A stretch of 64,000 bases of DNA, taken from contig CAVTBC010000004.1 of the NCBI GenBank assembly GCA_963732865.1, positions 682,001 to 746,000 on the forward strand, read 5' to 3'. The position numbers were made by a program, and so were the translations under genes. Positions 12,589 through 20,954 of this stretch are shown piece after piece. The notes beneath the pieces were generated by a model that saw only the letters and a program-made list of their open reading frames with translations, had not been told where the DNA came from and searched no databases. The stretch is from JADLGL01 sp963732865 (GTDB taxonomy: Bacteria > Pseudomonadota > Alphaproteobacteria > Rhizobiales > Kaistiaceae). The number at the start of each line of letters is the position of its first letter. Positions within the stretch are counted from its first letter, which is position 1.

Positions 12589-12726
12589 CCAAAACGAGGA
12601 ACGGGCCGCCATGGCCCGTCCAGTGCGCGGACATATAGTCGGATAGCCCCCGGGTGAGAAGGGGGCGAACGCGTTTTCTATCACCGGAGCTTCACAACGC
12701 CGCGGGGCACCACGGATTCGCTGGCG

Positions 12727-13878
12727 CTAGCGGCGGCGCCAGGTGAGGAAGCTCGATGCCGCGAAGTTCCAGGCCACGCCAATAACGGCTCCGGCGATGG
12801 CCGCGAGCCACCAGATCGGCTGGTCGGCGAAGACGACGCGGGCAACGCCGACATTGGCTACCGCGCCGACCGAGCAGACGAGATAGAAGAGAATGAGGCC
12901 GCGAATGAGCCCCCAGCCGCGCAGGCGCCGGTCGCGGTAGGTGATGAGATTGTTGAGGAAGAAGTTCCACGTCATCGCCACAAACACGGCGGCGGCCTGG
13001 GCGATGGTGAAGGTGGTGGCGCTCGCCGTGCTTGAGGCGCCGAAGAGCGCTGCGGCAACCAACTGGACGACAAGGCCGGAACCTCCGACGACCATGAACA
13101 GGACGAAGCGGGCGGGGATCCACCGGCCGACGAGCTTGTCGAGCAGCAGGAGCCCGAATTCCCACGCGGCCATCGTGTCCAGCTTGCTCTCGCCATGCTG
13201 CCGCTCGTGAAATTCGCAGGCGACTTCGGCACAACGGAGAGGCTTTTCGGCCGAGGCGAAAATATCGAGCAATATCTTGAAGCCCTGCAGCGACAGGTGC
13301 CGCACCGAGCGCTCGAAGGCGGTGCGACGCATCACAAAGAAGCCACTCATCGGGTCGGTGAGATCGGCCTTCAGAAGGCGCTGGGCAGCTTGGGTTCCAA
13401 GCCGGCTGATACGGAGCCGGCGTGCGTCCAGACCCTGCGTGTTGCCGCCTTCGACGTAGCGGCTGCCGACGACGATATCGAGATCCTCGCCGGTGAGGCG
13501 GTCGATCATTTCGCCGAGCTTGCTGTCGTCGTGCTGCAGGTCGGCGTCCATGACGGCGAAGATCGGCGCGGAGGAGGACAGGATGCCCTCGACACACGCG
13601 CTGGACAGCCCGCGGCGGCCAATGCGCTGGATGACGCGGACGCGAGTGTCGTGACGGGCGATGCCGCGCACCGCCGCCGCCGTGCCGTCCGGGAAGTCGT
13701 CGTCGACGAAGACGACTTCCCAGTTGCGGCCGCGCAAGACGCGATCAAGCCGCTCGACAAGGAGCGGCGCATTGTCGACCTCGTTGAAGGTTGGAACGAC
13801 AATGGTGATGTCGGGGGACAAACTTCCGCCTTTTCGCGCTTCCTCGTGATCGACACGAGGCACGATTTCGATCGTCAC
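12727..13878 (-). CDS. GT2 dolichol-phosphate-mannose-synthase-like glycosyltransferase fused to GtrA
   Basis: 383 residues. Residues about 20-255 form a GT2 domain: ITIVVPTFNE at the start, VFVDDDFPDGT, then the metal-binding DAD in FAVMDADLQHDD and a DPMSGFFVMRR region. Residues about 260-380 form a four-helix GtrA domain. Such fusions transfer a sugar from a nucleotide donor to polyprenyl phosphate and are thought to move the product across the inner membrane. The usual DDNSPDGT reads DDDFPDGT here. GTG 13878 is chosen because AGGAAGGGG precedes it; an upstream TTG (13935) lacks this. Divergent from the GT39 gene at 14085, which would use such a lipid-linked sugar. Confidence 0.9.
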   Translation of the reverse strand: MTIEIVPRVDHEEARKGGSLSPDITIVVPTFNEVDNAPLLVERLDRVLRGRNWEVVFVDDDFPDGTAAAVRGIARHDTRVRVIQRIGRRGLSSACVEGILSSSAPIFAVMDADLQHDDSKLGEMIDRLTGEDLDIVVGSRYVEGGNTQGLDARRLRISRLGTQAAQRLLKADLTDPMSGFFVMRRTAFERSVRHLSLQGFKILLDIFASAEKPLRCAEVACEFHERQHGESKLDTMAAWEFGLLLLDKLVGRWIPARFVLFMVVGGSGLVVQLVAAALFGASSTASATTFTIAQAAAVFVAMTWNFFLNNLITYRDRRLRGWGLIRGLILFYLVCSVGAVANVGVARVVFADQPIWWLAAIAGAVIGVAWNFAASSFLTWRRR

Positions 13879-14084
13879 GGTTCCCCTTCCTGACGTGCCG
13901 GAAGCGACCCGGCACAGCCCGAGCGATTCGGTCAAGGCTGTCGCGGGTTCTTAGACGAAACCGCCGGACCGGGAAAGCAGGGCTGGGGATGGTTTCTGCC
14001 AGCCGGCGCGTGCCGGGGCGCCCGGTTTGGTGAGGCCCCAATCTGCGTGATAACACCGGCGCCACTGCCAAGCACGAGGCCGAG

Positions 14085-15644
14085 ATGACGTCTACCGCTG
14101 CAATAGCGGGCCCGATCAGCAATGCCGCCGACGCCGAGCGCAACACCGGCCGGCTGATCAAGTTCGCCATCGGCCTGACGCTGGCGACGCTCGTTCTGCG
14201 CCTGGCGATGATCGGACAGTTCGGCCTCTTCTTCGACGAGGTCTATTACTGGCTCTGGTCCACGCAACTGGCGGGCAGTTACTATGACCACCCGCCGATG
14301 GTGGCGCTGTTCATCCGGCTTGGCACACTCTTGTTCGGCCAGGACGAGTTCGGCGTTCGCTTCGTCGGAACGATGTCGGTCGCCGTCGATACGGTGCTGA
14401 TCTACGGCATCACCAAGACACTCACGGGCAATCGCCGCGTCTCCGCCTGGGCGGCGATCTTCAGCAACGTCACGACCTTGACGGCCTTCTCGGTGATCAT
14501 CGTGCCCGATCAGCCGATGATGCTGTTCTGGCTGCTGGGCATCTACGCGCTTGCCAGGATCGCCAAGGGAGGTGCGCCGCAATGGTGGCTGCTTGCCGGT
14601 CTCGCTGCCGGTCTCGCCTCGGCGTCGAAGTTCACGACCTTCTTCCTGATTGCAGCGGTGCCGATCTGGCTTCTGCTGGTGCCGGACCTTCGGCGATGGT
14701 TCCGGCGGCCCTGGCCCTATCTCGGCCTGCTCGTGGGATTGGCGGTTTTCTCGCCGGTGCTGGTCTGGAATGCCGGCAATGATTGGGTCTCATTCACCCT
14801 GCAATATAATCGCGAGGAATTCGCCAGCGCCTCGCTAGCGAGTTTTCTTCAGTATCTCAGCCTCTTCCCGCTGATGATCACGCCGCCCATCCTGGTGCTG
14901 GCGGGCGCCGGCGTGATCGTGTTGCTGCGGCGCGGCTGGAGGCTCGATCCGGTCCGGACGTTGCTGGTGATCGCGCCGATCCCGCTCGCCCTCTTCTTTG
15001 CCTATCATTCCTTCGGTGAATGGATCGGCGCTCATTGGATCGCGCCATTGGGAGCCATTGCCGCCATTTATGCCGCGATCGGGATGGGAGCGGCGGAGGG
15101 CCGGTTCTGGCGGGCGGTGCTGCGCATCTGCCGCGCCGTCGCCGTGCCGGTCGGGGCGGCGGTGATGGTGCTGTTCTACCTGTCGCTGGTCGAGACCGTA
15201 TTGCCGATCTCGGCGGCCGGCGACATGACGGCGCGGTTTCGCGGCTGGCCGGAATTCGTGGCGAATGAGGAGCATGTCCGCCAACTGGTCGGCGCCGACT
15301 ACATTCTCGGCCGCGACTATTCGAACCCGGCCTATATCCGCTTCTATCTCGACAATCCGCCGCCGGCCTTCCAGATCGGCGATTTCACGCGCTGGCGCTA
15401 TTTCGGCGGTCTCGGCACCGCCGATCCGACGCTCGCCGAAGGGGTCGGGCTGTATGTGGGGAAATGGGGCGTCGACGCCGAATATGCCTTCATCACGCAG
15501 TACTTCAACCACGTGGAACGCGTCGGCGTAGAGGTCATGCGGCCGCTCCGGCCGGGCGTCACCATCGAGGAGCCGGCCTGGATCGTCTCCGACCCCAAGC
15601 CGGCTGCGATGGCGTTGTTCGGGTTGCCCGCCTCAGGCGGCTAG
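14085..15644 (+). CDS. GT39-family membrane glycosyltransferase (PMT/ArnT-like)
   Basis: 519-residue multi-spanning inner-membrane protein. The first periplasmic loop carries the acidic motif LFFDEVYYWLWS near residue 50 and YYDHPPMVALFI near residue 67, typical of family 39 and ArnT-like transferases that move a sugar from a polyprenyl-phosphate carrier onto an envelope acceptor. About ten to eleven hydrophobic segments precede a C-terminal soluble part (about residues 390-519). It is divergent from the GT2-GtrA gene, which suggests a two-step system: carrier charging, then transfer. The sugar and acceptor cannot be read from the sequence. Its stop codon shares a CTAG with the convergent bioY stop. 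Confidence 0.88.
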   Translation: MTSTAAIAGPISNAADAERNTGRLIKFAIGLTLATLVLRLAMIGQFGLFFDEVYYWLWSTQLAGSYYDHPPMVALFIRLGTLLFGQDEFGVRFVGTMSVAVDTVLIYGITKTLTGNRRVSAWAAIFSNVTTLTAFSVIIVPDQPMMLFWLLGIYALARIAKGGAPQWWLLAGLAAGLASASKFTTFFLIAAVPIWLLLVPDLRRWFRRPWPYLGLLVGLAVFSPVLVWNAGNDWVSFTLQYNREEFASASLASFLQYLSLFPLMITPPILVLAGAGVIVLLRRGWRLDPVRTLLVIAPIPLALFFAYHSFGEWIGAHWIAPLGAIAAIYAAIGMGAAEGRFWRAVLRICRAVAVPVGAAVMVLFYLSLVETVLPISAAGDMTARFRGWPEFVANEEHVRQLVGADYILGRDYSNPAYIRFYLDNPPPAFQIGDFTRWRYFGGLGTADPTLAEGVGLYVGKWGVDAEYAFITQYFNHVERVGVEVMRPLRPGVTIEEPAWIVSDPKPAAMALFGLPASGG

Positions 15645-16261
15645 GTGCGCCGGCTGCGATCCAGCAACGCCCAGCCGGCCGGGACGGCGAGTGCGGCAAT
15701 GGCGATCTTCAGCCCATCGCCGAGAAGATAGTGAGCGATGCCATTGGTCCAGGCCGCGGCGACGCCGATGCCGGTCGCGCCGCTCGACAGATGCGCGAAC
15801 CAGGCGAGCCAGACGAAGCCCAGCACGAACAGGATGGCATCACCAACGAGCATCGCGGCGCCAATGCGGAGGGCGGAACGATCCCAGCCGCGGTCGGCGG
15901 CGAGGCCGACAATGTAAGCGCAGGCAATGAAGCCGATCAGAAAGCCGCCGGTCGTGCCGAGGAAGTAAGACGGGCCGGCGGCAGCGCCATACGCAAAGAC
16001 CGGGAGGCCGACGAAACCCTCGGCAAGATAGGCGAGAATGGTGGCGACGCCGAGCCGCGAGCCATAGGCGGCCGCGATGAACATGATCGCAAAGGTCTGC
16101 AAGGTCATCGGCACGGGCCAGAACGGCACGCTGATCTTGGCCGAGAGCGTCAGGATTCCCGTGCCGAGCAGAACAAGGATGATGTTGCGGGCCAACGGGC
16201 TGACACTCGACGGCCAGAGCGCCGGGGCGAGGGAGGAGCCGGAGGAGTAATCGGTTCGCAT
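15641..16261 (-). CDS. bioY: Biotin transporter substrate-binding subunit BioY
   Basis: 206-residue ECF-type S component with about six membrane helices. The BioY signature region is visible: KISVPFWPVPMTLQTFAI near residue 40, then GPSYFLGTTGGFLIGF near residue 95, where BioY binds biotin. ATG 16261 is preferred because TGAGGC lies upstream; a longer reading to 16324 adds a polar tail with no family match. In many alphaproteobacteria BioY works alone or with BioMN; no bioM or bioN is seen here. Convergent with GT39 (stops overlap in CTAG). Confidence 0.92.
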   Translation of the reverse strand: MRTDYSSGSSLAPALWPSSVSPLARNIILVLLGTGILTLSAKISVPFWPVPMTLQTFAIMFIAAAYGSRLGVATILAYLAEGFVGLPVFAYGAAAGPSYFLGTTGGFLIGFIACAYIVGLAADRGWDRSALRIGAAMLVGDAILFVLGFVWLAWFAHLSSGATGIGVAAAWTNGIAHYLLGDGLKIAIAALAVPAGWALLDRSRRT

Positions 16262-16373
16262 TGGGTGTTGCCTCAGTTGGTCTCGACGAGGCCCTTTCCT
16301 AGGGGCAATGCCGCCGACGGACAAGCATCAGACGGATAGGCAGCTATGCAAGGGGGCGGGAGACGAAGGGCGC

Positions 16374-16823
16374 TCAGGCTGCCCCGTCGGCGACGTCGGC
16401 GCCGAGATTGCGGGCAATGCGGCGCAGCATTCGGTTCAGCTTCTTCTGATCCTTGCTGTCTATTCCGGCGAACGCTTGCCGCTCGATCCGCTTCAGCATG
16501 CGATCGATCTCGCCAAGCGTCTCGCGCCCTGAATCGGTCAGGTACACATGGGCCAGCCGTCCATCGGATGCTGAGCCGCGCCGTTCGACATATCCCTTCG
16601 TCGCCAACCGCCCGACCATCTTCGTCACCGTCGGGGGTTGCACTTCGAGCATGCTGGCGAGCTCGGTCATCGACTGCCCGTCTTTGGTGTCGAGCGCTTT
16701 GAGCACGCCCTCCTGACCGGCATGAAGACCGATCCCGGACAACAGACCGCCGATACGCGCCCGGTACATGCGCGCTGCGGCCGCCATCCGGACGGCAACG
16801 GTCTTTTGATGGTCGCGGCCCAT
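16374..16823 (-). CDS. MarR-family transcriptional regulator
   Basis: 149 residues with the MarR winged helix: GLHAGQEGVLKALDTKDGQS, the recognition helix region LEVQPPTVTKMVGRLATKGY, and the wing YVERRGSASDGRLAHVYLT. MarR dimers repress genes until a small ligand binds. ATG 16823 follows a GGGGGG run eight bases upstream; longer starts at 16856 and 16886 are possible but add residues outside the domain. Targets are unknown; the nearest neighbours are bioY and the ABC importer on the same strand. Confidence 0.88.
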   Translation of the reverse strand: MGRDHQKTVAVRMAAAARMYRARIGGLLSGIGLHAGQEGVLKALDTKDGQSMTELASMLEVQPPTVTKMVGRLATKGYVERRGSASDGRLAHVYLTDSGRETLGEIDRMLKRIERQAFAGIDSKDQKKLNRMLRRIARNLGADVADGAA

Positions 16824-16899
16824 CGGGTTGGCCCCCCATGCCCAGATGGCGAGCATGTTCGCGCGGCCCGATGCCACAGTCAACAAAAGGATTGCCGGC

Positions 16900-17688
16900 T
16901 CAATTCTCGCGCGGAGCGGCGCTTTCGTGCCATCGGCGGAGGGCCAGGCGCGAGATCACGGACGTCACCGCGTAGATGGCGACACCGGTCGCCGCGAGCA
17001 GGAAGAGGGCGGCGAAGGCACGCGGCGTGTCGAGATCGAATTGTGCGTTGAAGATGCGATAGGCGAGGCCGGAGCCTTGTCCGCCGCGACCGACCGCGAA
17101 CTCGGCGACGACGGCGCCGATCAAGGCCAGTCCGCCGGCGATCCTGAGCCCAGTCAGGAAGTAGGGCAGGGCGCTTGGCGTGCGCAGCAGCCACAAGGTC
17201 CGCCACCGGCCGGCGCCATAGAGCTCGAAGAGATTGAGGAGGTTGTGATCGACCGATTTCAGCCCCTGAGCGGTGTTGGACAAGACCGGGAAAAACGCGA
17301 CCAGGAAGGCGAGGATCAGCAGCGCCGGCTTGGTTTCCGGCACCCAAATGACGACGAGCGGGGTGACCGCGATAATCGGCGTCACTTGGAGGATGACGGC
17401 GTAGGGATGGAGGGCGAGTTCGATCCAGCGCGACTAACTCATCAGCACCGCGAGGCCGACGCCACCGGCAAGGGCGATGAAGAGGGCAAGGAGCGTGAGG
17501 CTGACGGTAACCCAAAGCGATGGGCCAAGGATCGCCCAGTCGTCGATCAAGGCATGGAGGACCTGGACGGGGCTCGGCAGGATGAAGGTCTCGGTGCCGT
17601 TGGCAGCGATCTGCCAGGCAATCAGCACGAGCGCGAGGGTTCCCAGCGGCACGAGGATGCGAAGGAGGATCGTGCCCCGATCGCGCAT
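16900..17688 (-). pseudogene. ABC importer permease (SsuC/ThiX type) with an in-frame amber codon
   Basis: Inner-membrane permease of a nitrate/sulfonate/pyrimidine-type importer, 262 codons including an internal TAG at 17436-17434. The first 84 codons (RDRGTILLRILVPLG onward) and the rest (SRWIELALHPYAVILQ, TPIIAVTPLVV) are in the same frame; only the TAG interrupts them. The expected residue there is probably Gln, so CAG to TAG is the simplest change. The EAA-type loop region NLFELYGAGRWRTLWLLRTP is present. ATG 17688 overlaps the stop of the ATPase gene (TGATG). The ORF could be an inactivated gene, a readthrough case or a sequence error. Confidence 0.8.
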
Positions 17689-18476
17689 CAGTTTCGTGCC
17701 TCACTATTCACCGTCATGATCGCGTTCAACGACGCGGAGATGTCGTGGCAAATGGCGTTGAACGGGGCGCCGGTCCGGTAGGATTCGGCCCGCGGGTAAG
17801 GTGTTTCGACCGCTATTTCGCGCGCGATGCGTCCGGGCCTGGGCGCCATGAGCAGTACGCGCTGCGATAGATAGGCGGATTCGAATACCGAATGGCTGAC
17901 GAAAACGATGGTCCAGCCGAAGCGATGCCATAGTTCCAGCAGATCGTCGTTGAGACGGAAGCGGGTGATCTCGTCGAGCGCTGCAAAGGGCTCGTCGAGG
18001 AGCAGGAGCCGCGGCCGGGTCACCAGCGCCCGGGCAATCGAAGCGCGCATGCGCATGCCGCCCGACAACTCGCGCGGATAGGCCCGCTCAAAGCCGGTGA
18101 GGCCGACTAGTTCGATCGCGTCCGCAGCGCGCTGTTCGGCCTCGGCGCCGCCAATGCCAAGCAAACGCAGCGGCAGGCGCACATTGTCGAGGAGGCGCGA
18201 CCACGGCATCAGGGTGGGATCCTGGAATACAAAGCCGACGTCGCCACGGGCCCTTCCGGCCCCGTCGCGCCAGACAATGGCTCCAGTGGTCGGCTCGCCA
18301 AGGCCGGCGAGCAGGCGCAACAGGGTGGACTTGCCGCAGCCGGACGGGCCGAGCAGGCCGACGAAATCGCCATCCCCGATGCCGATCGAGATGTCCTCGA
18401 GCGCGACCGTGCCGCTGCGATAGACCTTACCGACATGGTCCAGACGGATAAGCGGTTCGGTGGCGGGGTTAGTCAG
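17688..18476 (-). CDS. ABC importer ATP-binding protein, no canonical start codon
   Basis: About 262 residues: Walker A LLGPSGCGKST, Q-loop VGFVFQDPTLMPW, signature LSGGMRMR, Walker B RLLLLDEPFAALDE and switch FVSHSVFES, matching nitrate/sulfonate-type importer ATPases. Homology continues well upstream of the first TTG (18320). Between the preceding in-frame TGA and the conserved IRLDHVGKVY there is no ATG, GTG or TTG. A CTG at 18476-18474, overlapping the TAA of the binding-protein gene as CTGACTAA and with GAGG upstream, is the only plausible start; a lost base is the alternative. Downstream stop and permease start overlap (TGATG), showing an operon. Confidence 0.85.
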   Translation of the reverse strand: MTNPATEPLIRLDHVGKVYRSGTVALEDISIGIGDGDFVGLLGPSGCGKSTLLRLLAGLGEPTTGAIVWRDGAGRARGDVGFVFQDPTLMPWSRLLDNVRLPLRLLGIGGAEAEQRAADAIELVGLTGFERAYPRELSGGMRMRASIARALVTRPRLLLLDEPFAALDEITRFRLNDDLLELWHRFGWTIVFVSHSVFESAYLSQRVLLMAPRPGRIAREIAVETPYPRAESYRTGAPFNAICHDISASLNAIMTVNSEARN

Positions 18477-19491
18477 CGGCCCCGGGCCTCAGATCCATCC
18501 CGACGCCGTGGCACACAAAGCGGTTGGTGTAGAGCGTCGTCGGGTCGAGCCCGGCAGGAACGACGCCGGCCCGCACCATGGAATTGTAAAACGACATGAC
18601 CTTGTCGTCGTCGAAGCAGCCGATGCCGTGCTCGAGCGCGATGCCGGAATCGACAATGCCGCGGTCGCGCATCTGTTCGACGGCGAAGTTGATGAGATCA
18701 TCCGTCATGTCGGGGTTTTCTTGCTTGATGAGCTCATTGGCGGCGGTGTTGTCGCCATAGAGGTAGTTGTACCAGCCGATGATCGAGGCATCGACGAAGC
18801 GCTGGACGATGTCAGGGTTGGCGTCGACATAGTCGGCTCTCGCCTCGATCATCGTTGAGGGCGTGTCGAAACCATAGTCGGCGATCAAGAATACCACGGG
18901 CTCAAAGCCACCGGCCTGGGCGATGATGTATGGCTCGGAGGTCACATAGCCCTGCTGCGCCGACAGCGGATCGGCCAGGAACGGCGCCGCAGTGAAGGCG
19001 TAGGGCCGCCGTTGCTCGTCGCTGAACCCGGGGAACTCCGCCTTCATCCATTGGAATACCGAGGCAAAGACATCATTGCCCATGAAGATGGTCGGCAAAT
19101 TGGCGAGATCGGGGAGGGTTTCGATGCCCATGCCGGGATGGGCGATGAACACCTGCGGCTCCTTCTGGAAGATCGCGGCGACTTCGATGATCGGTGAGAT
19201 ATCCTGGCCCATCGCGTTCATCGGCTGCAGGAAATTGCCGGCCATGTAGAACTGCACTTGGCCGGAAACGAGCAAGGCCCGGTTCGGCGCCATCGGCCCG
19301 CCCTGAACGATTTCGACGTCGAGCCCGTATTGCTCATAGGTGCCGTCGGCGAGGGCCTGGTAGAAGCCGCCATGCTCCGCCTCGGCGAGCCAATTGGTGG
19401 CAAAGACGACGTGGTCGAGGGCGTGCGCCGGCAGCGCCAGCGGAAAAGAAAGGGCGAACGCTGCCAGGATAGCGGAAGGCTTCAAATTCAT
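18469..19491 (-). CDS. Periplasmic substrate-binding protein, NMT1/ThiY-like
   Basis: 340 residues from ATG 19491, starting with a signal peptide (MNLKPSAILAAFALSFPLAL followed by an AHA cleavage region). The mature N-terminus VVFATNWLAEAEHGGFYQAL and the following YEQYGLDVEIVQGGP are typical of the NMT1/ThiY superfamily that binds thiamine precursors, sulfonates, nitrate or pyrimidines. First gene of the importer operon: binding protein, ATPase, permease. The 244 bases upstream contain no recognisable TPP riboswitch (no CTGAGA or ACCCTT core), so a thiamine role is not supported by regulation. Substrate unassigned. Confidence 0.87.
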   Translation of the reverse strand: MNLKPSAILAAFALSFPLALPAHALDHVVFATNWLAEAEHGGFYQALADGTYEQYGLDVEIVQGGPMAPNRALLVSGQVQFYMAGNFLQPMNAMGQDISPIIEVAAIFQKEPQVFIAHPGMGIETLPDLANLPTIFMGNDVFASVFQWMKAEFPGFSDEQRRPYAFTAAPFLADPLSAQQGYVTSEPYIIAQAGGFEPVVFLIADYGFDTPSTMIEARADYVDANPDIVQRFVDASIIGWYNYLYGDNTAANELIKQENPDMTDDLINFAVEQMRDRGIVDSGIALEHGIGCFDDDKVMSFYNSMVRAGVVPAGLDPTTLYTNRFVCHGVGMDLRPGAAD

Positions 19492-19735
19492 CTGTGTCTC
19501 GCGGGTGGTCGACTGCCGGATGATTCTGCGACTGGCGCTTTCGCGGCGCCGAAGGGCTTGGGATTGGCGGTAACAAGCCGTCGAAGCAACGCGGCGAGTC
19601 ATCGGTATAAGCTGAAAACGGCGTGCATCAAGGGGATTGCACCCCTGCATGCAATCTCCGCGCCCAAGCACCGTCTGGCGAGAGTGGCAGAGGTCACCTA
19701 TATCTCGCGCCTAGCCCTTCGACCTGAGGCCATCC

Positions 19736-20779
19736 ATGAGCCAGACGCAAATCCCCGTCACCGTCCTGACCGGCTATCTCGGCGCCGGAAAGACCACGCT
19801 TCTCAATCGCATCCTGACTGAGGAGCATGGCAAGCGCTACGCTGTGATCGTCAACGAGTTCGGTGAGATCGGCATCGACAATGATCTCATCGTCGAGTCG
19901 GACGAAGAGATTTACGAGATGAACAATGGCTGCATTTGCTGCACCGTCCGCGGCGATCTGGTGCGGGCCGTCGAAGGTCTGGTGAAACGGCCCGGTGGGT
20001 TCGACGGCATTCTGGTCGAGACGACAGGTCTCGCTGCGCCAGCGCCCGTGGCGCAAACCTTCTTCATGGACGAAGAGATCGCCGAGCGGGCGAAGCTCGA
20101 TGCGGTGATAACGGTCGCCGACGCCAAGTTTCTGCTTGAGCGTTTGAAGGACGCGCCGGAGGCGGAAGATCAGATCGCCTTCGCCGATGTGATCCTGCTC
20201 AACAAGGCCGATCTCGTTTCGCCAGGTGAACTCGCCGAGATCGAGCGCGTTATCCGATCCATCAATCCGACGGCCGTCATCCACCGGACCGAGCGTTGCG
20301 CCATTCCGCTCGATCGCGTCCTCGATCGCGGCGCCTTCGATCTCGATCGTATCCTGACCCTCGAACCCGAGTTTCTCGACGAGGACGCCTACGACGAACA
20401 CGATCATGACCATGATCACGACCATCATCATGATCACGATCATGATGTTCACGATCATCACCATCATCACCACGATCACGAGGTCTCCAGCGTCTCGCTG
20501 ATAGGCGGTGAGATGGACCCGGACAAGTTCTTCCCCTGGGTTCGCGACATCACGCAGGTGCAGGGGCCCGATATTCTGCGGCTCAAGGGCATCATCGCCT
20601 TCAGGGGCGACGACGAGCGTTACGTGCTTCAGGGCGTGCACATGATCCTGGAAGGCGACCACCAGCGCGCTTGGCGTTCGGGCGAGGAGCGGATGAGCAA
20701 GCTGGTCTTCATCGGGCGCCATCTTGATGAGGATTTGCTGCGCGCCGGCTTCAACGCCTGCCGTGCGAGCGCCAGTTAA
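19736..20779 (+). CDS. CobW/COG0523-family GTPase metallochaperone with His-rich loop
   Basis: 347-residue G3E GTPase. Walker A GYLGAGKTT near residue 12, the metal-binding CICCTVRGDL (CxCC) near residue 64 and the guanine-specificity motif NKADL near residue 158 are present. Between the two domains (about residues 218-245) is a His/Asp run made of CATGATCACGACC-like codon repeats, which would bind zinc, cobalt or nickel. The C-terminal CobW domain follows. ATG 19736 has GAGG just upstream. Members insert or supply metals under limitation. The following WD40 gene is on the same strand. No Zur box could be identified with confidence. Confidence 0.93.
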   Translation: MSQTQIPVTVLTGYLGAGKTTLLNRILTEEHGKRYAVIVNEFGEIGIDNDLIVESDEEIYEMNNGCICCTVRGDLVRAVEGLVKRPGGFDGILVETTGLAAPAPVAQTFFMDEEIAERAKLDAVITVADAKFLLERLKDAPEAEDQIAFADVILLNKADLVSPGELAEIERVIRSINPTAVIHRTERCAIPLDRVLDRGAFDLDRILTLEPEFLDEDAYDEHDHDHDHDHHHDHDHDVHDHHHHHHDHEVSSVSLIGGEMDPDKFFPWVRDITQVQGPDILRLKGIIAFRGDDERYVLQGVHMILEGDHQRAWRSGEERMSKLVFIGRHLDEDLLRAGFNACRASAS

Positions 20780-20954
20780 CGGTCTGTTAACCATACAGGG
20801 TCGAGCCTGAACGTCCTGGCGGTGACGCGCTTGATGTCTGCGCGGCTCCGGCTGTCATAGCCGCCGCCAGCCCAATTTCCCGCTGTGACGCGAAGGTCCG
20901 GAGCTTTGTCTCCGGGCCTTGTCCACCTTCCTCCTCGCCCGTAGAAGCCGAAGC

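Noticed and set aside
19492..19735. Possible TPP riboswitch before the ThiY-like importer
   Set aside because: Neither the CTGAGA nor the ACCCTT core elements are present on the relevant strand.
20395..20480. Short direct repeats suggesting a CRISPR or tandem array
   Set aside because: The repeats are CAT/CAC/GAC codons coding for the His-rich loop of the CobW protein and have no spacers.
19694..20794. Long minus-strand open frame with Val/Met/Ile-rich repeats
   Set aside because: Exact antisense of the CobW gene; its repeats are the complement of the His/Asp codons.
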